Below are positions 22,598 to 34,930 of a DNA stretch of 64,000 bases, piece by piece. The DNA comes from Rhytidiadelphus loreus (lineage: Eukaryota; Streptophyta; Bryopsida; Hypnales; Hylocomiaceae), in NCBI GenBank assembly GCA_947034895.1, contig OX344763.1, positions 80,309,093 to 80,373,092 of the forward strand. The letters are read 5' to 3'. Each line of letters opens with the position of its first letter. Position 1 is the first letter of the stretch. The notes below the pieces were generated by a model, which made no database searches, had not been told where the DNA came from, and saw nothing but the letters and a program-made list of their open reading frames with translations. The position numbers and the translations under genes are program-made.

Positions 22598-25500
22598 GCA
22601 AGGTTCTTGCCCCAATTTTTAGTTTGAAGTAGTACAAGGACATTCAATGTGACCAACAATTCCTACATATTTGTTTGAACTCTTAAGATTATGAATGCTA
22701 ATTGCAACTTGCACAACATGTTTTTCATATTTTCCTGTGTGAAATTTATGCCTTTATATATTTTGGGACATTAAAGTACCGGGCAAGGTTCTTGCCCCAA
22801 TTTTTAGTTTCAAGTAGTACAAGGTCATTCAATGTGACCAGCAATTGCTACATATTTGTTTCATCTCTTTAGATTATGAATGTTAATTGCAACTTGCACA
22901 ATGTGTTTTGCATATTTTCCTATGTGAATTTCATGCCTTTATATTTCTTGGGACATTAAAGTACCGGGCAAGGTTCTTGCCCAATTTTTAGTTTCAAGAA
23001 GTACAAGGTCATTCAAAGTGACTAGCAATTGGTGCATATTTCATTCAACTCTTGTGTTTATGAATGTTAATTGCAATTTGCTGAATATGTTTTCCATATT
23101 TTCCTGTATGCATTTCATGCCTTTATATTTCTTGGGACATTAAAGTACTGGGCAAGGTTCTTGCCCCATTTTTAGTTTGAAGTAGTACAAGGTCATTCAA
23201 AGTGACCAGCAATTGCTACATGTTTGTTTGAATTCATAAGTTTATGAATTTTAATTGCAACTTGCTCAAGATGTTTCCTACATTTTTCTATGTGAATTTC
23301 ATGCCTTTATATTTTTTCAACCATTAAAGTACTGGGCAAGGTTCTTGCCCTATTTTTACTTTCATGTAGTACAAGGTCATTCAATGTGACTAGCAATTGC
23401 TGCAAATTTTTTTGAACTCATAGGTTTATGAATGTTAACTGCAACTTTCACAACATGTTTCACATGTTGTTCTATGTGAATTTCATGACTTTATATTTCT
23501 TGGAACATTAAAGTACCAGGCAAGGGCCTTGCCCCAATTTCTATTTTAAAATAGTACAAGGTCATTCAAAGTGACGAACAATAGTTGCATATTTTTTTGA
23601 ACTCTTAAGTTTATGAATGTTCATTGCAACTAGAACAACATGTTTCCCATATTTTCCTGTTTGAATTTTATGGCTTTATATTTCTTGGGATATTAAAGTA
23701 CCAAGCAAGGTTCATGCCTCATTTTTAGTTTCAAGTAGTACAAGGTCATTCAAAGTGACCAGCAATTGCTGCATACTTTTTAGATCTTTTAAGTTTATGA
23801 ATGTTAATTGCAAACGAGACAACATGTGTCCAATATTTTCCTGTGTGAATTTCATTCCATTATGTTTCTTGCGATATTAAAGTACCAAGCAAGGTTCTTG
23901 CCCCATTTTTAGTTTCAAGAAGTACAAGGTCATTCAAAGTAACCAACAATTGTTGCATATTTTTTTAAACTGTCAAGTTTATGAATGTTAATTGCAACTT
24001 GTACAACATGTTTCCCATATTTTCTTGTGTGAATTTCATGCCTTTATATTTCTTCGGGCATTAAAGTACCGGGCAAGGTTTTTGCCCCATTTTTAGTTTC
24101 AAGAAGTGCAAGGTCATTCAAAGTATCCAGCAATTGTTGCATATTTTTTTAAACTCTTAAGTTTATAATTGTTCATTGCAACTTCCACAACATGTTTCTC
24201 ATATTCTTTTATGTGAATATCATGCCTTTATATTTCTTGGGACATTAAAGTACCGGGCAAGGTTCTTGCATCAATTTTTAGTTTTAAGTAATACAAGGTC
24301 ATTCAATGTGACCTGCAATTGCTGTATATTTGTTTGAACTCTTTAGATTGTGAATGTTAATTGCAACCTATGCAACATGTTTTCCATACTTTTCTATGTG
24401 AATGTCATGACATTATATTTTTTGGCACATTAAAGTACTAGGCAAGGTTGTTGCCCTTATCTTTAGTTTCGAGTAGTACAAGGTCATTCAAAGTGACCAG
24501 CAACTACTGCATATTTTTTTTCATTTTTAAGTTTATGAATGTTAATTGCAACTTGTTCAACATGTTTCCCATATTTTTCTATGTGAATTTCATGCCTTTA
24601 TATTTCTTGGGACATTAAAGTATCGGGCAAGGTTGTTGCCCTAATCTTTAGTTTTAAGTAGTACAAGGTCATTCAATGTGACTAGCAATTGCTACATATT
24701 TGTTTCATCTCTTTAGATTATGAATGTTAATTGCAACTTGCACAATGTGTTTCGCATATTTTCCTATGTGAATTTCATGCCTTTATATTTCTTCAGACAT
24801 TAATATATAGGGCAAGGTTCTTGCCCTAACTTTTATTTTCATGTACAAGGTTTTTGAAAGTGACCACCAATTGCTACATATTTTTTCTAAATCTTAGTTT
24901 ATGAATATTGATTGCAACTTATGCAACATGCTTCTTATATTTTTCTACATGAATTTCATGACTTTGTATTTCTTGGGACTTTAAATTATAGAGCAGGGTT
25001 CTTGCCTGAATTTTTAGTTTCATGTAGTGCAAGGATATTCAAAGTGACCACCAATTGCTGTTGATTTTTTCTAAATCTTGAGCCTATGAATATTGATTGC
25101 AACTTGTAGAACATCTTTCCCAAATTTTTCTACGTCAATTTCATGACTTTATATTAAGAGTATGGTCAGGTTCTTGTCACAATTTTTAGTTTCAAATAGT
25201 ATAAAGTCATTTAAGGTGAGTTCCAATTGCTGCATATTTTTCTCAATGTTTAAGTTAATGAATATTATTTGCAACTTGCACAATGTATTTCCGATATTTT
25301 TCTACGTGAATTTTAGGACTTCATATTTTTGGGACATTAAAGTATAGGGCAAGGTTCTTGCCTTAATTTTTTGTTTCAAGTAATACAATGTCATTCAAAG
25401 TGACCACCAATTTCTGTAATTTTCTTGAATTCTTAAGTTTATCAATATTAATTCCAACTTGTACAACATGATTCTCATATTTTTCTACGTGAATTTCATG

Positions 25501-25830
25501 ACTTTATATTTCTTGGGACATTAGAGTACATGGCAAGGTTCTTGCCCCAATTTTTAGTTTCACGTAGTACAAGGTCATTCAAAGTGACCACCAATTTCAA
25601 CATATTTTCTTGAATTCTAAAGTTTATTAATATTAATTGCAACTTGTACATCATGATTCCCATATTTTTCTACGTGAATTTCATGTCTTTATATTTCTTG
25701 GGACATTAAAGTACCGGGCAAGGTTCTTGCCCGAATTTTGAGTTTCATGTAGTACAAGGTCATTCAAAGTGACCACCAATGCTGCATATTTTTTTGAAAC
25801 CTTTAGATTATAAATAACATTATTTTTGTT
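22598..25830 (-). repeat. Satellite block 5, inverted orientation
   Basis: About 17 copies at a spacing close to 185 bp (GGACATTAAAG at about 22,765, 22,950 and 23,135). Copies toward 24.8-25.8 kb are more diverged and lose the CCGGG part of AAAGTACCGGGC. The array fades out at about 25,810. Confidence 0.9.
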
Positions 25831-25997
25831 ATAATGGGTGTAGTCTAATTTTTCTTATTATATAGAACTTTTTCAATTTTTTATGACATTTCATACATTA
25901 TTTATATATATTAGAATTTTAGTGTAAAAGTAGCTTCTAAATGCATTAAAGTGTCCAAAAAGTAAAAAAAATACTTTAGTAAGTAGCTACAAACTAA

Positions 25998-26118
25998 TAG
26001 AAAAGGGCAAAAAGAAAAAGAAAAAGAAAAAGTAGAAGCTGGTAAAAGTAAAAGTAAAAAAGTAAAAGAAAAAGGAGAAAGATAAAGAAAAAGCTGAGGT
26101 TAAAGAAAAAGAAAATGC
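25998..26118. repeat. Purine-rich (AAAAAG)n-like tract
   Basis: About 120 bp almost free of C and with few T residues on the plus strand, built of AAAGAAAAAG and AAAAGTAAAAGT repeats. The open frame it creates on the minus strand is low-complexity and not a gene. Confidence 0.85.
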
Positions 26119-26799
26119 AAATTAGGGATTTGGAGGTGCAAGCAAGAACGTCGCGCTGGTCATGACGAGTTGCAACCTTTCCGATCACCCCCGGATTTCT
26201 AATTTAATCCTTCTTTCTCCTTCCATTTCCCCCCCCGTGCTGTGACAATCTCTTGCGCTATTGTTCTCGTCTTTCAAGCACTGTATCGTAAACTGTGTTA
26301 TTGTGCTGATTTTTGTGCTGGATATTTTCACGCAATTTGCGCAGTGAATAAAATTACTATACTTTAAATTGTGTGTAAATTGTGTACTTGTGATGTAATT
26401 GTACTGGAATGTTGTTGGGTCGTTGCAATTGCGCGTAATAAACATGAGGTTTGGTGGAGCGTGGATGAATTGAAGGCGCTGGTTTAGTTTGGCTAGTTGC
26501 TTGAGGATTCAGCATCTTTCGAATTCAATACTGCAACAGCACACACCACAAGGAGATTGTGAATCTCGTGAAGCGTGAAGAGTGGCGTCAGTACTGGAAC
26601 TTGATAGATTGAAATTCTGCAGACGTTTGTGCAAGCGACAATTCAGTTGTATGGGAGTCATCTCAACACTTGGAAATTGTCATCCAGTGTGTGAATTGTA
26701 GACATGTAGTCCCTGTGAACGGCCAATTTTTGAAGCTTCAACCGGTTTGAAATGCATCTGTGAAGATTTCGTGTTCCAAAGTGAAGTTTGCTGGAAGTG
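26119..26799. other. Non-coding spacer
   Basis: Ordinary mixed-composition sequence with no supported coding frame and no repeat visible by eye. Confidence 0.35.
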
Positions 26800-27690
26800 T
26801 AAAAATCAGGGTATTTGATTGGATGTTTTAAATTATTATTAATAATTATTTGATTAAGTTATCATGTCAATTGATAGAACATAGAATATATTTTCGGTGA
26901 GTTTTTAAATCACTGAATTCGGACATCGCATGCATAAGTTGATAATTTCCAAACTTGTTTCATTGCTACAGTCGGAAAGTCCACTTGTCACCATTGAAGT
27001 TAAAGGATCCAGCTGTAAATTAAGGGTTTTTGGCTTTGCGTTTTGAATTCTTATAATTAGTAATTTGATTAAATTTTGATGATTTATTATAAATTACAGA
27101 ATATATTGTTGCCTGGATTTAAAACAATTGAGTTTGGGAAATTCATTAAAAAGTTATTAGTTTTTGAAGTTAACTAAGTTTTACAGTCAAGACTTATTGT
27201 CCCAAGAGTTAGGGATTCAGCTGAGAAATTAGGGTATTTGAACTTGAGTTCTAAAATTATTGTTACACATTATTTGATTAGAATTCAGTTATTTAAAATA
27301 CATTATAGAGTATTTTACTATTTGATCTTGGAATAATTGGAATGGGTGGCTTCATTATCAAGTTATTAATTTCCGAACTTGATCAATTTGCACAGCCTTA
27401 AAAGACTTATTGTCACAATTAAGATTAGGGATTTGGCTGTGAACTGAGGGTATTTGGTAAGGCATTTTCAAATTCTTATTATAAATAATTTAATTAAATT
27501 TTGATTATTTATAATAAAACACATAATATTTTGTTCATTAGCCTTGACATTATTGTAATTGGGAATTTTATAAAAAAAATTATTAATTTTCAAAATACCT
27601 CTAATTTATACAAAACTAAAGGAACCTATTGCCAAACAATTAAGGGTTTGAGTTAGAGTTTTAAGTTTTAGATTAGGGTATCTTAGGGTT
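26800..27690. repeat. Degenerate tandem repeat, about 210-bp unit
   Basis: Marker AGGGTATTTG (or AGGGTTTTTG) recurs at about 26,812, 27,023, 27,230, 27,447 and 27,643. Each is preceded by a TTGTCAC/GGGATTTGGCTGTGAA-like stretch and followed by AATTCTTAT..AATTATTTGATTAAATTTTGAT. Units are heavily diverged, and they differ from the 185-bp satellite. Confidence 0.7.
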
Positions 27691-28154
27691 TGGTAATAGA
27701 TATAAGGTTATAGGTTAAAGTTAATTTTGTGTGGTAATAAGGTTGTATTTGGAGACTTAGAAGAAACTTACTAGTTAATGGTACTAGTATTTAATTGGGA
27801 ATATTTATCAAGGGTTTTTAGATGCATGAAGCTTTACTATATATGTTGAAATGGTTTTCTTTTGAAATGATTTGTAGGTAGTTGCTAATCCTTGATATTG
27901 GCCATATTGTCCTAGAGCTTTGGGGGTGACTTTTTGTAAGTATAACCTAAACTCTTAAATTCTAAATCTTTTGAAATATTAAATATGTATAATTGTACTA
28001 GTTTCAAAATACTATAGTGGGCTGTACTGAATTTAAGTCTTGCATTGCATCCATACACAAGTCAGTCCGCCCTGAACTATTGTCAAGAACTATTGTCACA
28101 AGCCCTAGAACACTAGATAGGACAGGGACATGCATGATGAGTCTTTTATCTTAT
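27691..28154. other. AT-rich spacer
   Basis: No coding or repeat structure recognised. Confidence 0.35.
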
Positions 28155-28936
28155 GGGTGAAAGCACACTACGCCCCCCTAAAAAGTACATCAGAAAAGTA
28201 CTTTTGGAGGAAGTATTTATATAAAAGTACTTTTTAAAGATACCCCCTCCAATGTTTTGGCTTTTTATTTGAAACCAATTGTAAGTAATTATGTAGAGAA
28301 GGTATTTTACCACATTCTAACCCAATGCAGTGGATCAGCCAGCATCTACTTAGTACTTTACCAACTAAAAAAGTACATCAGATTTGCAAAAAAACTACAA
28401 AGTACTTTGTGGAGGCCAAATGAACTATCGAAAAGGCACAATAGTTTGCACAATGGTAGAATATGTATTATACAAGGGATTTTTGGTGATAGTTTGACCA
28501 TAATTGCAATATCTATTGGAATTTGGAAGTTAGATGAGTGTTATCTTTTGCGGAGGGAAAAGGACTAAAAAAACATTATTTTGGTTGATATTTTGATGAA
28601 TAAAACACCACTTATGCATATTGTAGGATGGCTAGTGCTTGAATTTCCAAAATTTTGAGTATTTTTATAACTTTTCTTGTTGCCTCTATTCATGAAAAAG
28701 TACTTATGGTACATTGAGTTTTAAACTTTCAACATTATTTGCATTTTTCATTTTCAAATTCCATTCTTCCTAGTCTTTAAGGATGTTACTTTGTAAAGGT
28801 AAGATTCTATTATCATCAATTTAAAGTTTCCTCATGCCCTAATGGTATTTCCACCAAAGTACTTAAAGTACTTTCAGTACTCAAAAGTACTCCTGATTTT
28901 TGCCGAAAGTGTACCTAGTGTAGTGTGCTTTTACCC
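28155..28936. mobile_element. 782-bp MITE, GGGTGA terminal repeats
   Basis: Left end GGGTGAAAGCACACTACGC; right end read inward GGGTAAAAGCACACTACAC. Flanked by TTAT on both sides (28,151-28,154 and 28,937-28,940). The interior is rich in AAAGTACTTTT and AGTACT words, as in the MITE at 19.95 kb, so the two look like members of one family. The 103-codon open frame within it (28,257-28,568) has no family resemblance. Confidence 0.85.
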
Positions 28937-29674
28937 TTATAATGGACTGTTGAGTGTTTCTTTGGGTATTTAGTGGGAATAAGAATGAATTTTTATCCTA
29001 TTTTCAAAACTTAAGTACATAGTGACATTTGAACACACTACACTAACTTTACATAGATCATTCCCTGGTGTTCGAACTTGGTAGCGTTTGGAATAGGGAT
29101 TCCAAAAACCTTACTACAATGGGATGTTAGTGTTCTTCCAAAATAATATTAGACATTTGAAGACACAATGAGCGGTTCAAAGAGGTTGCAATTTAGCTCG
29201 GTAATCACTCAATTAAATAGTTCAAAGTTACAATTTCCATTAAAATGGGAGTCATATGATCAGTAAATGCCTTAACACAAAGATCATATGAATTAGCAAG
29301 CCAAGAATTCCAAGAATTCTAGACAAAAGTATACGTAAAATGTAATAGCAAATATATTAATAATGTATACATATTGCACTTGCTACATGAATATTGAAGA
29401 TACAACACCAAAACATATATTATCCACCTAAAATCGATAACTCTAAATCCTATTCATGATAATTAATAGTTAATATTTCATTAATCTAAATGATCAACAA
29501 TACATCCACAAGAAAACCAAATATTATCCTCCATGACAATGTAAAAGCTTAGTTTACACAAACATCAAAATCAAATAGCACTCTATCAAATACCACTATG
29601 AAAGTAGTGAAAATCTCTCCAACCACTGCTTTATCTAGGACGAAGCATATAAATTCAAGCTTTGGTTAATGACT
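28937..29674. other. AT-rich spacer
   Basis: No gene or repeat recognised. Confidence 0.35.
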
Positions 29675-31973
29675 TCAATCTGAATAGCTGGGATCTTGAT
29701 CAAACATTGTTTGTCGGGTACCATTTCTAATTTGAGACTTCCATGCAGTCATGAGAGCATCTGTATGTTGCCAAAGTGTCGGTTCAGTCTCATCAACCTT
29801 CCAATGCAGGCTTGTTTCGTTGTTCCATCCAATGTATAAGTCTTGAACATCTTAATTCCTTGATGTTGGACAAAAGTATTGAATGAGCACACAATTCGGA
29901 TGTTCAGGATTACAGTTTGGGTTAGACATTGCCCTTGCAATCCAAACTGGATGGCTATCACCATCCGCGGGTCAAACTGCAACAAAATAGCCTTAGTAGA
30001 GATCTTGAGCCACCCTAAAGGACGGTTGTGGGCGACCTGACAAAGGCCCCATGTAGGCGTCATCCTCTACAAACTCTTCACGATCCTCACCATCTTCACC
30101 TAATTCATCCACCTGAGTTGCTTCAACACGTGTCGTCAGCCAAAAACCATCCTTCAAAAAAGTAGAGGCTGGTACCAGATCTAGTATGGCAACCTTTACA
30201 TTACGCCAATAGTGCACCACATGCTCGTAGTGTCTCTGGTTTTCTCCACTGATGTCTATTGTGCACAAGTTCTCCCAATACTTTAGAAATTCTGATATAC
30301 CTTTCAAAATTTCATCCAAGCCTCTCATGGCCTTCTGCGCAACTAGTAACGGCACCCCAAGTGGCCATAAGCTTCGCCCCTCCACATCTTCTTTCCACAA
30401 TTTGATACCTCTGCCTTCTTCTCTTAGCCAATCTACATCAGTGCAAAACAATTTGTACTTCATGACTGGGCATCCAGTTGAATCCAGATAGAACTTCACA
30501 TGTTGTGGTCTTGTGTGTCCTACTAGAATCTCACTACCATCTACAAATGCACCTGCAATGAAACCTTTGAAATCAAGAACCTCTTCAATGAGGTGAGGGA
30601 TGGTGAGAATAGATTCTACATCCATAATCGACTTCATAAGTGTAGGAATTGTACGAAAGTTCTCCTTCTTCAATTGCATACTCCATCTCCCAAACAACGC
30701 ATCAATGTCGTCATGCGTATGCCCGACAATCATAAAGTTCACATATACTTCACGGAAGATCTTTTTTGCCACAAGTAGAGACCAAAATAATAAACATATC
30801 TGTTTTATTGTCCCCAGTGGCATTGTCCATTTGCACATTTAGAATGGGAGGCAATGGCGTATCTGGAACTAAGACAACCGGCCGCGGAGGAAGCGATGCT
30901 TCGCACATCTCCGCACCGTTGAGCACAGCCTTCAACAAATTTATAGACCCAGCACCCTCAAACAACTTCTAAGAAGAAGATTTTGGTGACAATTCGAGAT
31001 CTCACAATAACTTGGCCATGGAGCTAATGGTATAGTTTGAATCATGTGGAAAGAGATCCAAACCATAATGTGCATAACGCACATCACTATGACTATGCGC
31101 AATCATGCTAGTCACGGACACATGCAACTTCATGAGGCCATCAACATCCTTCGTCTTGTGAGAGAAGGCTGGAGAAGCTGTCTTTGAATGATCCATCTTA
31201 TCGTGCACGATTGTGAGGCACTCGTGAGGAAAATTTTGTGAACAGTATTGATTTGCATAATACAACTCTCGGTGAGCGCGAGCAATGGCGAGATGTTTGT
31301 CTATCCCCTTTGACCACTTCAAAGTAGTATGAGATCCAGCAAGAGCACCTTTCCTGAGCTCTTGCAATTTGTCACAAGTACCGCATCGAGCAAAGTTGTC
31401 ACCTAGCTTCTTGATGTCGAACTCTAAAAATCTGAAAGATCTAATCTTGCTCAAGCTAGAAGTTGAAACCTCCTTCAATCCAAAAGCAGCATTGGCCTCA
31501 TTGATTTTTTTCATCTTCTTCTTCCATTGAAAGGTAGCTAGGAGAATCATGGACACAACCTTGTCCCTTGATTTCAATGTCCGGGTATGGTGTGGCATGT
31601 GATCTGCCTCCTTCACAAGAATACACTTCAAAGTAGCAGTAGCTTGTTCAGTGTACTTCCTTGGCTTCAACAATCCCGTGTTGCCGTGGTCCATGGCCTC
31701 TTTACCACGCCTCATGTACAATAGGTACTGGTAGAATGTGGTCTCTGGAACTCCAGAAATATGCATCCATGCTCGCATGCACACATGCACCTCTTCAATT
31801 GTTATCATCTTCCTCCCACGTGAATCATGATGAACCGACCTATGCACCTCAATCTTCATGAACGCTCGGTGCTTGAACGACGAATTATGATACATGTGTT
31901 CACGGAAGGCTCTAATTTTCTCCCTTGGAAAGGATTGAACGCAATTTCGACTGCAACAAACTTTGCTAGACAC
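29675..31973 (-). pseudogene. Transposon-associated protein of the DUF7869-like type, heavily mutated
   Basis: One continuous coding history on the minus strand. The N-terminal part has CCSRNCVQSFPREKIRAFRE and LKPRKYTEQATATL. The centre has HDKMDHSKTASPAFSHK and VQMDNATGDNK. After a frame shift in a T4 run (plus strand 30,803-30,806) come REVYVNFMIVGHTHDDIDAL and FGRWS. The tail (PADGDSHPVWIARAMSNPN, then DVQDLYIGWN) ends at TGA 29,675. The D-N-K, then HTHDDID block is typical of plant and algal proteins of this type. In-frame stops are TGA 31,002, TAG 30,969, TAA 29,993, then a TGA and a TAA before the end. The mixed stops plus a frameshift mark an old, dead copy. Its molecular activity is not established. 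Confidence 0.75.
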
Positions 31974-32096
31974 CGCATTGATAGAATCTTGAGTAAGGAG
32001 TTACTTATATCAGAGGGAAGTCTCGCACGGCGGGTTCTGTAGGATACTTGTGTAAGGCCGAGTAGATGTCAAAGACAACGGGTTTAGCAGACTTGC

Positions 32097-32503
32097 TTAA
32101 TGAGAGTTGAATTTAGCCCTCAACTCATGGTCATGTAGACTTGCTCCACGGCAGTGGACTAACGTAATAGGACAACCTATCAATGAGTAAATTGCCTCAT
32201 GGGAAATGTCCACCTCAGAGTAGGTATTTGAAATGTGAACTGCTATATGAGTATCACCAGAGGACCATTTGTGCCCAAAACCAGATCAGAGTTTACGCTA
32301 TGACAAGTACCTTTTGCCACAAGTGCCCCTTCGTCGTTATAAAGAATAACGCATTTAGTATTCCAGAGTTGACGTGGAAGCCCTTCGCAATCTGGAATGA
32401 CAACATTCATTCGCTCAGGAACTTGTAATTCATCATCAAATGTATCCATATTGTCAACTTCTGGTGCAACGGAAGTCATGATCCTTGGATGAAAAGAATT
32501 CAA
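32097..32503 (-). pseudogene. Fragment resembling the C-terminal domain of plant transposase-associated proteins
   Basis: The first ATG is at 32,479. The frame reads CVILYNDEGALVAKGTCHSV and reaches ..LGTNGPL, then is broken near 32,257. One frame over it continues GDTHIAVHISNTYSEVDISH and IYSLIGCPITLV to a TAA at 32,097. The order (function-unknown beta-rich segment, then a P-I-T-L-V end) recalls the terminal domain of plant CACTA/PIF-associated proteins, but the match is from memory and weak. It may be a second, upstream gene of the same dead element as 29.7-32.0 kb. Confidence 0.4.
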
Positions 32504-34370
32504 TACAAGCGTTAGAATTGGTCAAGGACTGTCACTGGGCATTTCAAAGCGAGTGGCGTTGAATTGTAGTTTCGTGATGACATTCCCGAAATGCATTTCA
32601 GCGCGACTAGCTCTGAATAGCAGTTTTTATTTGTTTTGCATTACAAGTCATAGGAATTATTTAGACTCTCTATATTTACTTAAGACTTTTTATATTTAGA
32701 AAGTCCATAATTTACGGAGTCATTTAAGGAGGTCTTCCACATTCTTCAAGACGCAATCCTTGAATGTTGTAAGAAACTCAAAATTTGAAGGACAGTCTGC
32801 GCTATTCCTAATCGCAACATCAAGTGCACAAAAGAAAACTAAACACTTGTGCAAAATCATTGAGAAAGTAGGATTGACAGGTCCTACATCCACCTAGAAA
32901 CTGTTGAATGGAGAACACTTGTGTTTTCGAAGAGGGCGGTTTCACTTACTATAATAGCTATGCAATGGATTTCCTCCTCCAACAATACGTCGAACAAAAA
33001 CTGCCGTGGTACTAATACGACTACGAAATGATACTACAACAACTTATCAGAATACAGAACAATACAACCGCAGAGCTGAGCAGACAAAACAGAAGTCAAC
33101 GCAATTCAAGAGAAAGGTGGAAGCAATCATCTACAATTGAAGTGTGATGTCAACTGAACTCTTTGGCGGGAAAGAAAGTGCACGAACTGAGTCCTCCATT
33201 TTGAACACTCATGTTCTAATTTTAGGTGTTCCTGAAATCACGTTCAAGTTTTCTCAAAATCACGATTGCCTTACCAACTGTATAGTAGAAAATGGCATGC
33301 ACTCTTTAATTCCATAACTGACCCCATGTAAATCGTCGGGTCACCACACTTTTTGCTAAATTCCCTCCACAAATGCGTATTGACTTCCGTACATTGTAGT
33401 GGCATCTTTTCTCTTGCATTCTTGAAATGTCTCTAGTAAAAGTTGTTGTGCATATCCTTTTCTACTTTTACTTCTAAACTTACACCCCACTTTCAAGGTT
33501 CAAATGCACCGGAGTTTAATATTAGGAAATGAAGGTTCTCTTATATAGAATAACCAACTAGTGGCTACCTGGGTTTGCCATACATATAGCAGAAAGTAGA
33601 AAATTTTATTTTTTTTAGGAGGAATTTCTATTAGAAAAATGCACCTTCATTGCAATGTCCCTCATCTTCAGTGGGCATAAATTACCCCTTTTTTTTTAAG
33701 TGAAAATGTTCATTTCCCAAATAAATAGTAAATAAGGAATGTTCAAGGAATGTTCCTTTCTTGGGATACGAATGGAGGGTTTAGGGTCTTAGGGTTTAGG
33801 GTTTAGGCTTGAAGAGCCACATACAAATTACAAATAAATTACTTCTGATACCTATTAAGAAAAATAGGATTTACGGTCCAAGAACTTAAATGTTGTTCTT
33901 CTAAATTCTATGAACATTACCTTTTATTTTAAGGTTAAAAAACTCCCCATTGCCACTGATGAAAATAACATGGAGTACATAGAGAATTAAAAAATTCAAG
34001 TTCTAAATTGTTTCTAAATATAGAAACAATGACCTATTCATGAAAAAACACAATCTTCAAACATTCAAAATGTGAAAATAACAAAAAAATCCTCATGCTT
34101 ACCCTTTAATTTTAGGGTTTAGGTAATCTCTATTCAAACCAAAGGAATAAAAATATATTGGAAAGGAAAATAAAAGCAAAGAAGATTGAAATTGCCAAAA
34201 AAATTATGTAGCAAACTTTACAATTCAATATGCAAAAAATTTCGTGAAATTATCCAAGAGAATCCAAAAAATACATAATTACGCAATTGGAAGTCTCCAT
34301 TTCTAGTATATTTAAAACAATAAAGGGCATGGATAACACATAAAGAACTAAAATTAAATGTGAACATAAT
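32504..34370. other. AT-rich spacer with telomere-like run
   Basis: No coding support. It contains GGGTTTAGGGTCTTAGGGTT and following TTTAGG units at about 33,777-33,810, a short interstitial TTTAGGG run. Confidence 0.4.
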
Positions 34371-34930
34371 ACAAACAATGTACATCCTACTAAAAAGCAT
34401 GAAATTTTAGAAAACTATAATACAAAGAAATGAAAAAAAAAAATTAAATGTAGAAGTTCAAAATGGTCTAAACTTCAATCATTCTGTAAAATTTTTTATT
34501 GCACAACCATAAATTTGTGAAGATTTAAGTCTGAATAAGATTTTAAAAAAAAGTATGTCCAACACTTTAAAGCACAGTTGCTTCAAACTAAAGGAATTTC
34601 TACGTCAATAAATGAAAGAAAATAATGTTTAAGTTGCAAATGCTCTCAATACTTTCAATTTGTAAGGAAATTGATTCCATACTAGTAAATTTTAGGTAAT
34701 TTAAATCAGAAGAATTAAAAAAGAATAAATCATGTCCTGTACTTTAAAGCCCTCCAATCGCAAACTCATAAAATTTGTACGTGGAAGACTGAAAAAAAAT
34801 AATGTTCAAGTTGCAAATGGCCTAAGCACTTGGAGTTTGTAAAATAAAATAGAATTTGGGTAATTCTATGGAAATCCAAGCAAGAATAAATGAGAAAGAA
34901 TAAAAAGTCGTGTCCTGTACTTTAACCCTT
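34371..34930. repeat. Divergent copies of a ~178-bp repeat related to the satellite
   Basis: Markers TGTCC..ACTTTAAAGC at about 34,558, 34,734 and 34,913 give spacings of 177-179 bp. Between them TGTTCAAGTTGCAAATGG and related phrases parallel GTGCAAGTTGCAATTAAC of the 185-bp satellite. The copies look like an old, eroded block of the same family. Confidence 0.6.

Noticed and set aside
9186..25830. CRISPR array, because of regularly spaced repeats.
   Set aside because: The whole 185-bp unit is repeated, with no short constant repeat and unique spacers, and the context is eukaryotic.
25994..26188. A hydrophobic minus-strand peptide rich in Phe and Leu.
   Set aside because: It is the translation of the purine tract (AAAAAG repeats) and has no independent support.
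28257..28568. A 103-codon plus-strand gene.
   Set aside because: It lies inside the 782-bp MITE, shows no family resemblance and has typical AT-rich chance composition.
30800..30810. Programmed ribosomal frameshift in the DUF7869-like gene.
   Set aside because: The shift lies in a plain run of four T (plus strand), no matching slippery heptamer in the right frame is visible, and the same gene has several stops, so it is a mutation.
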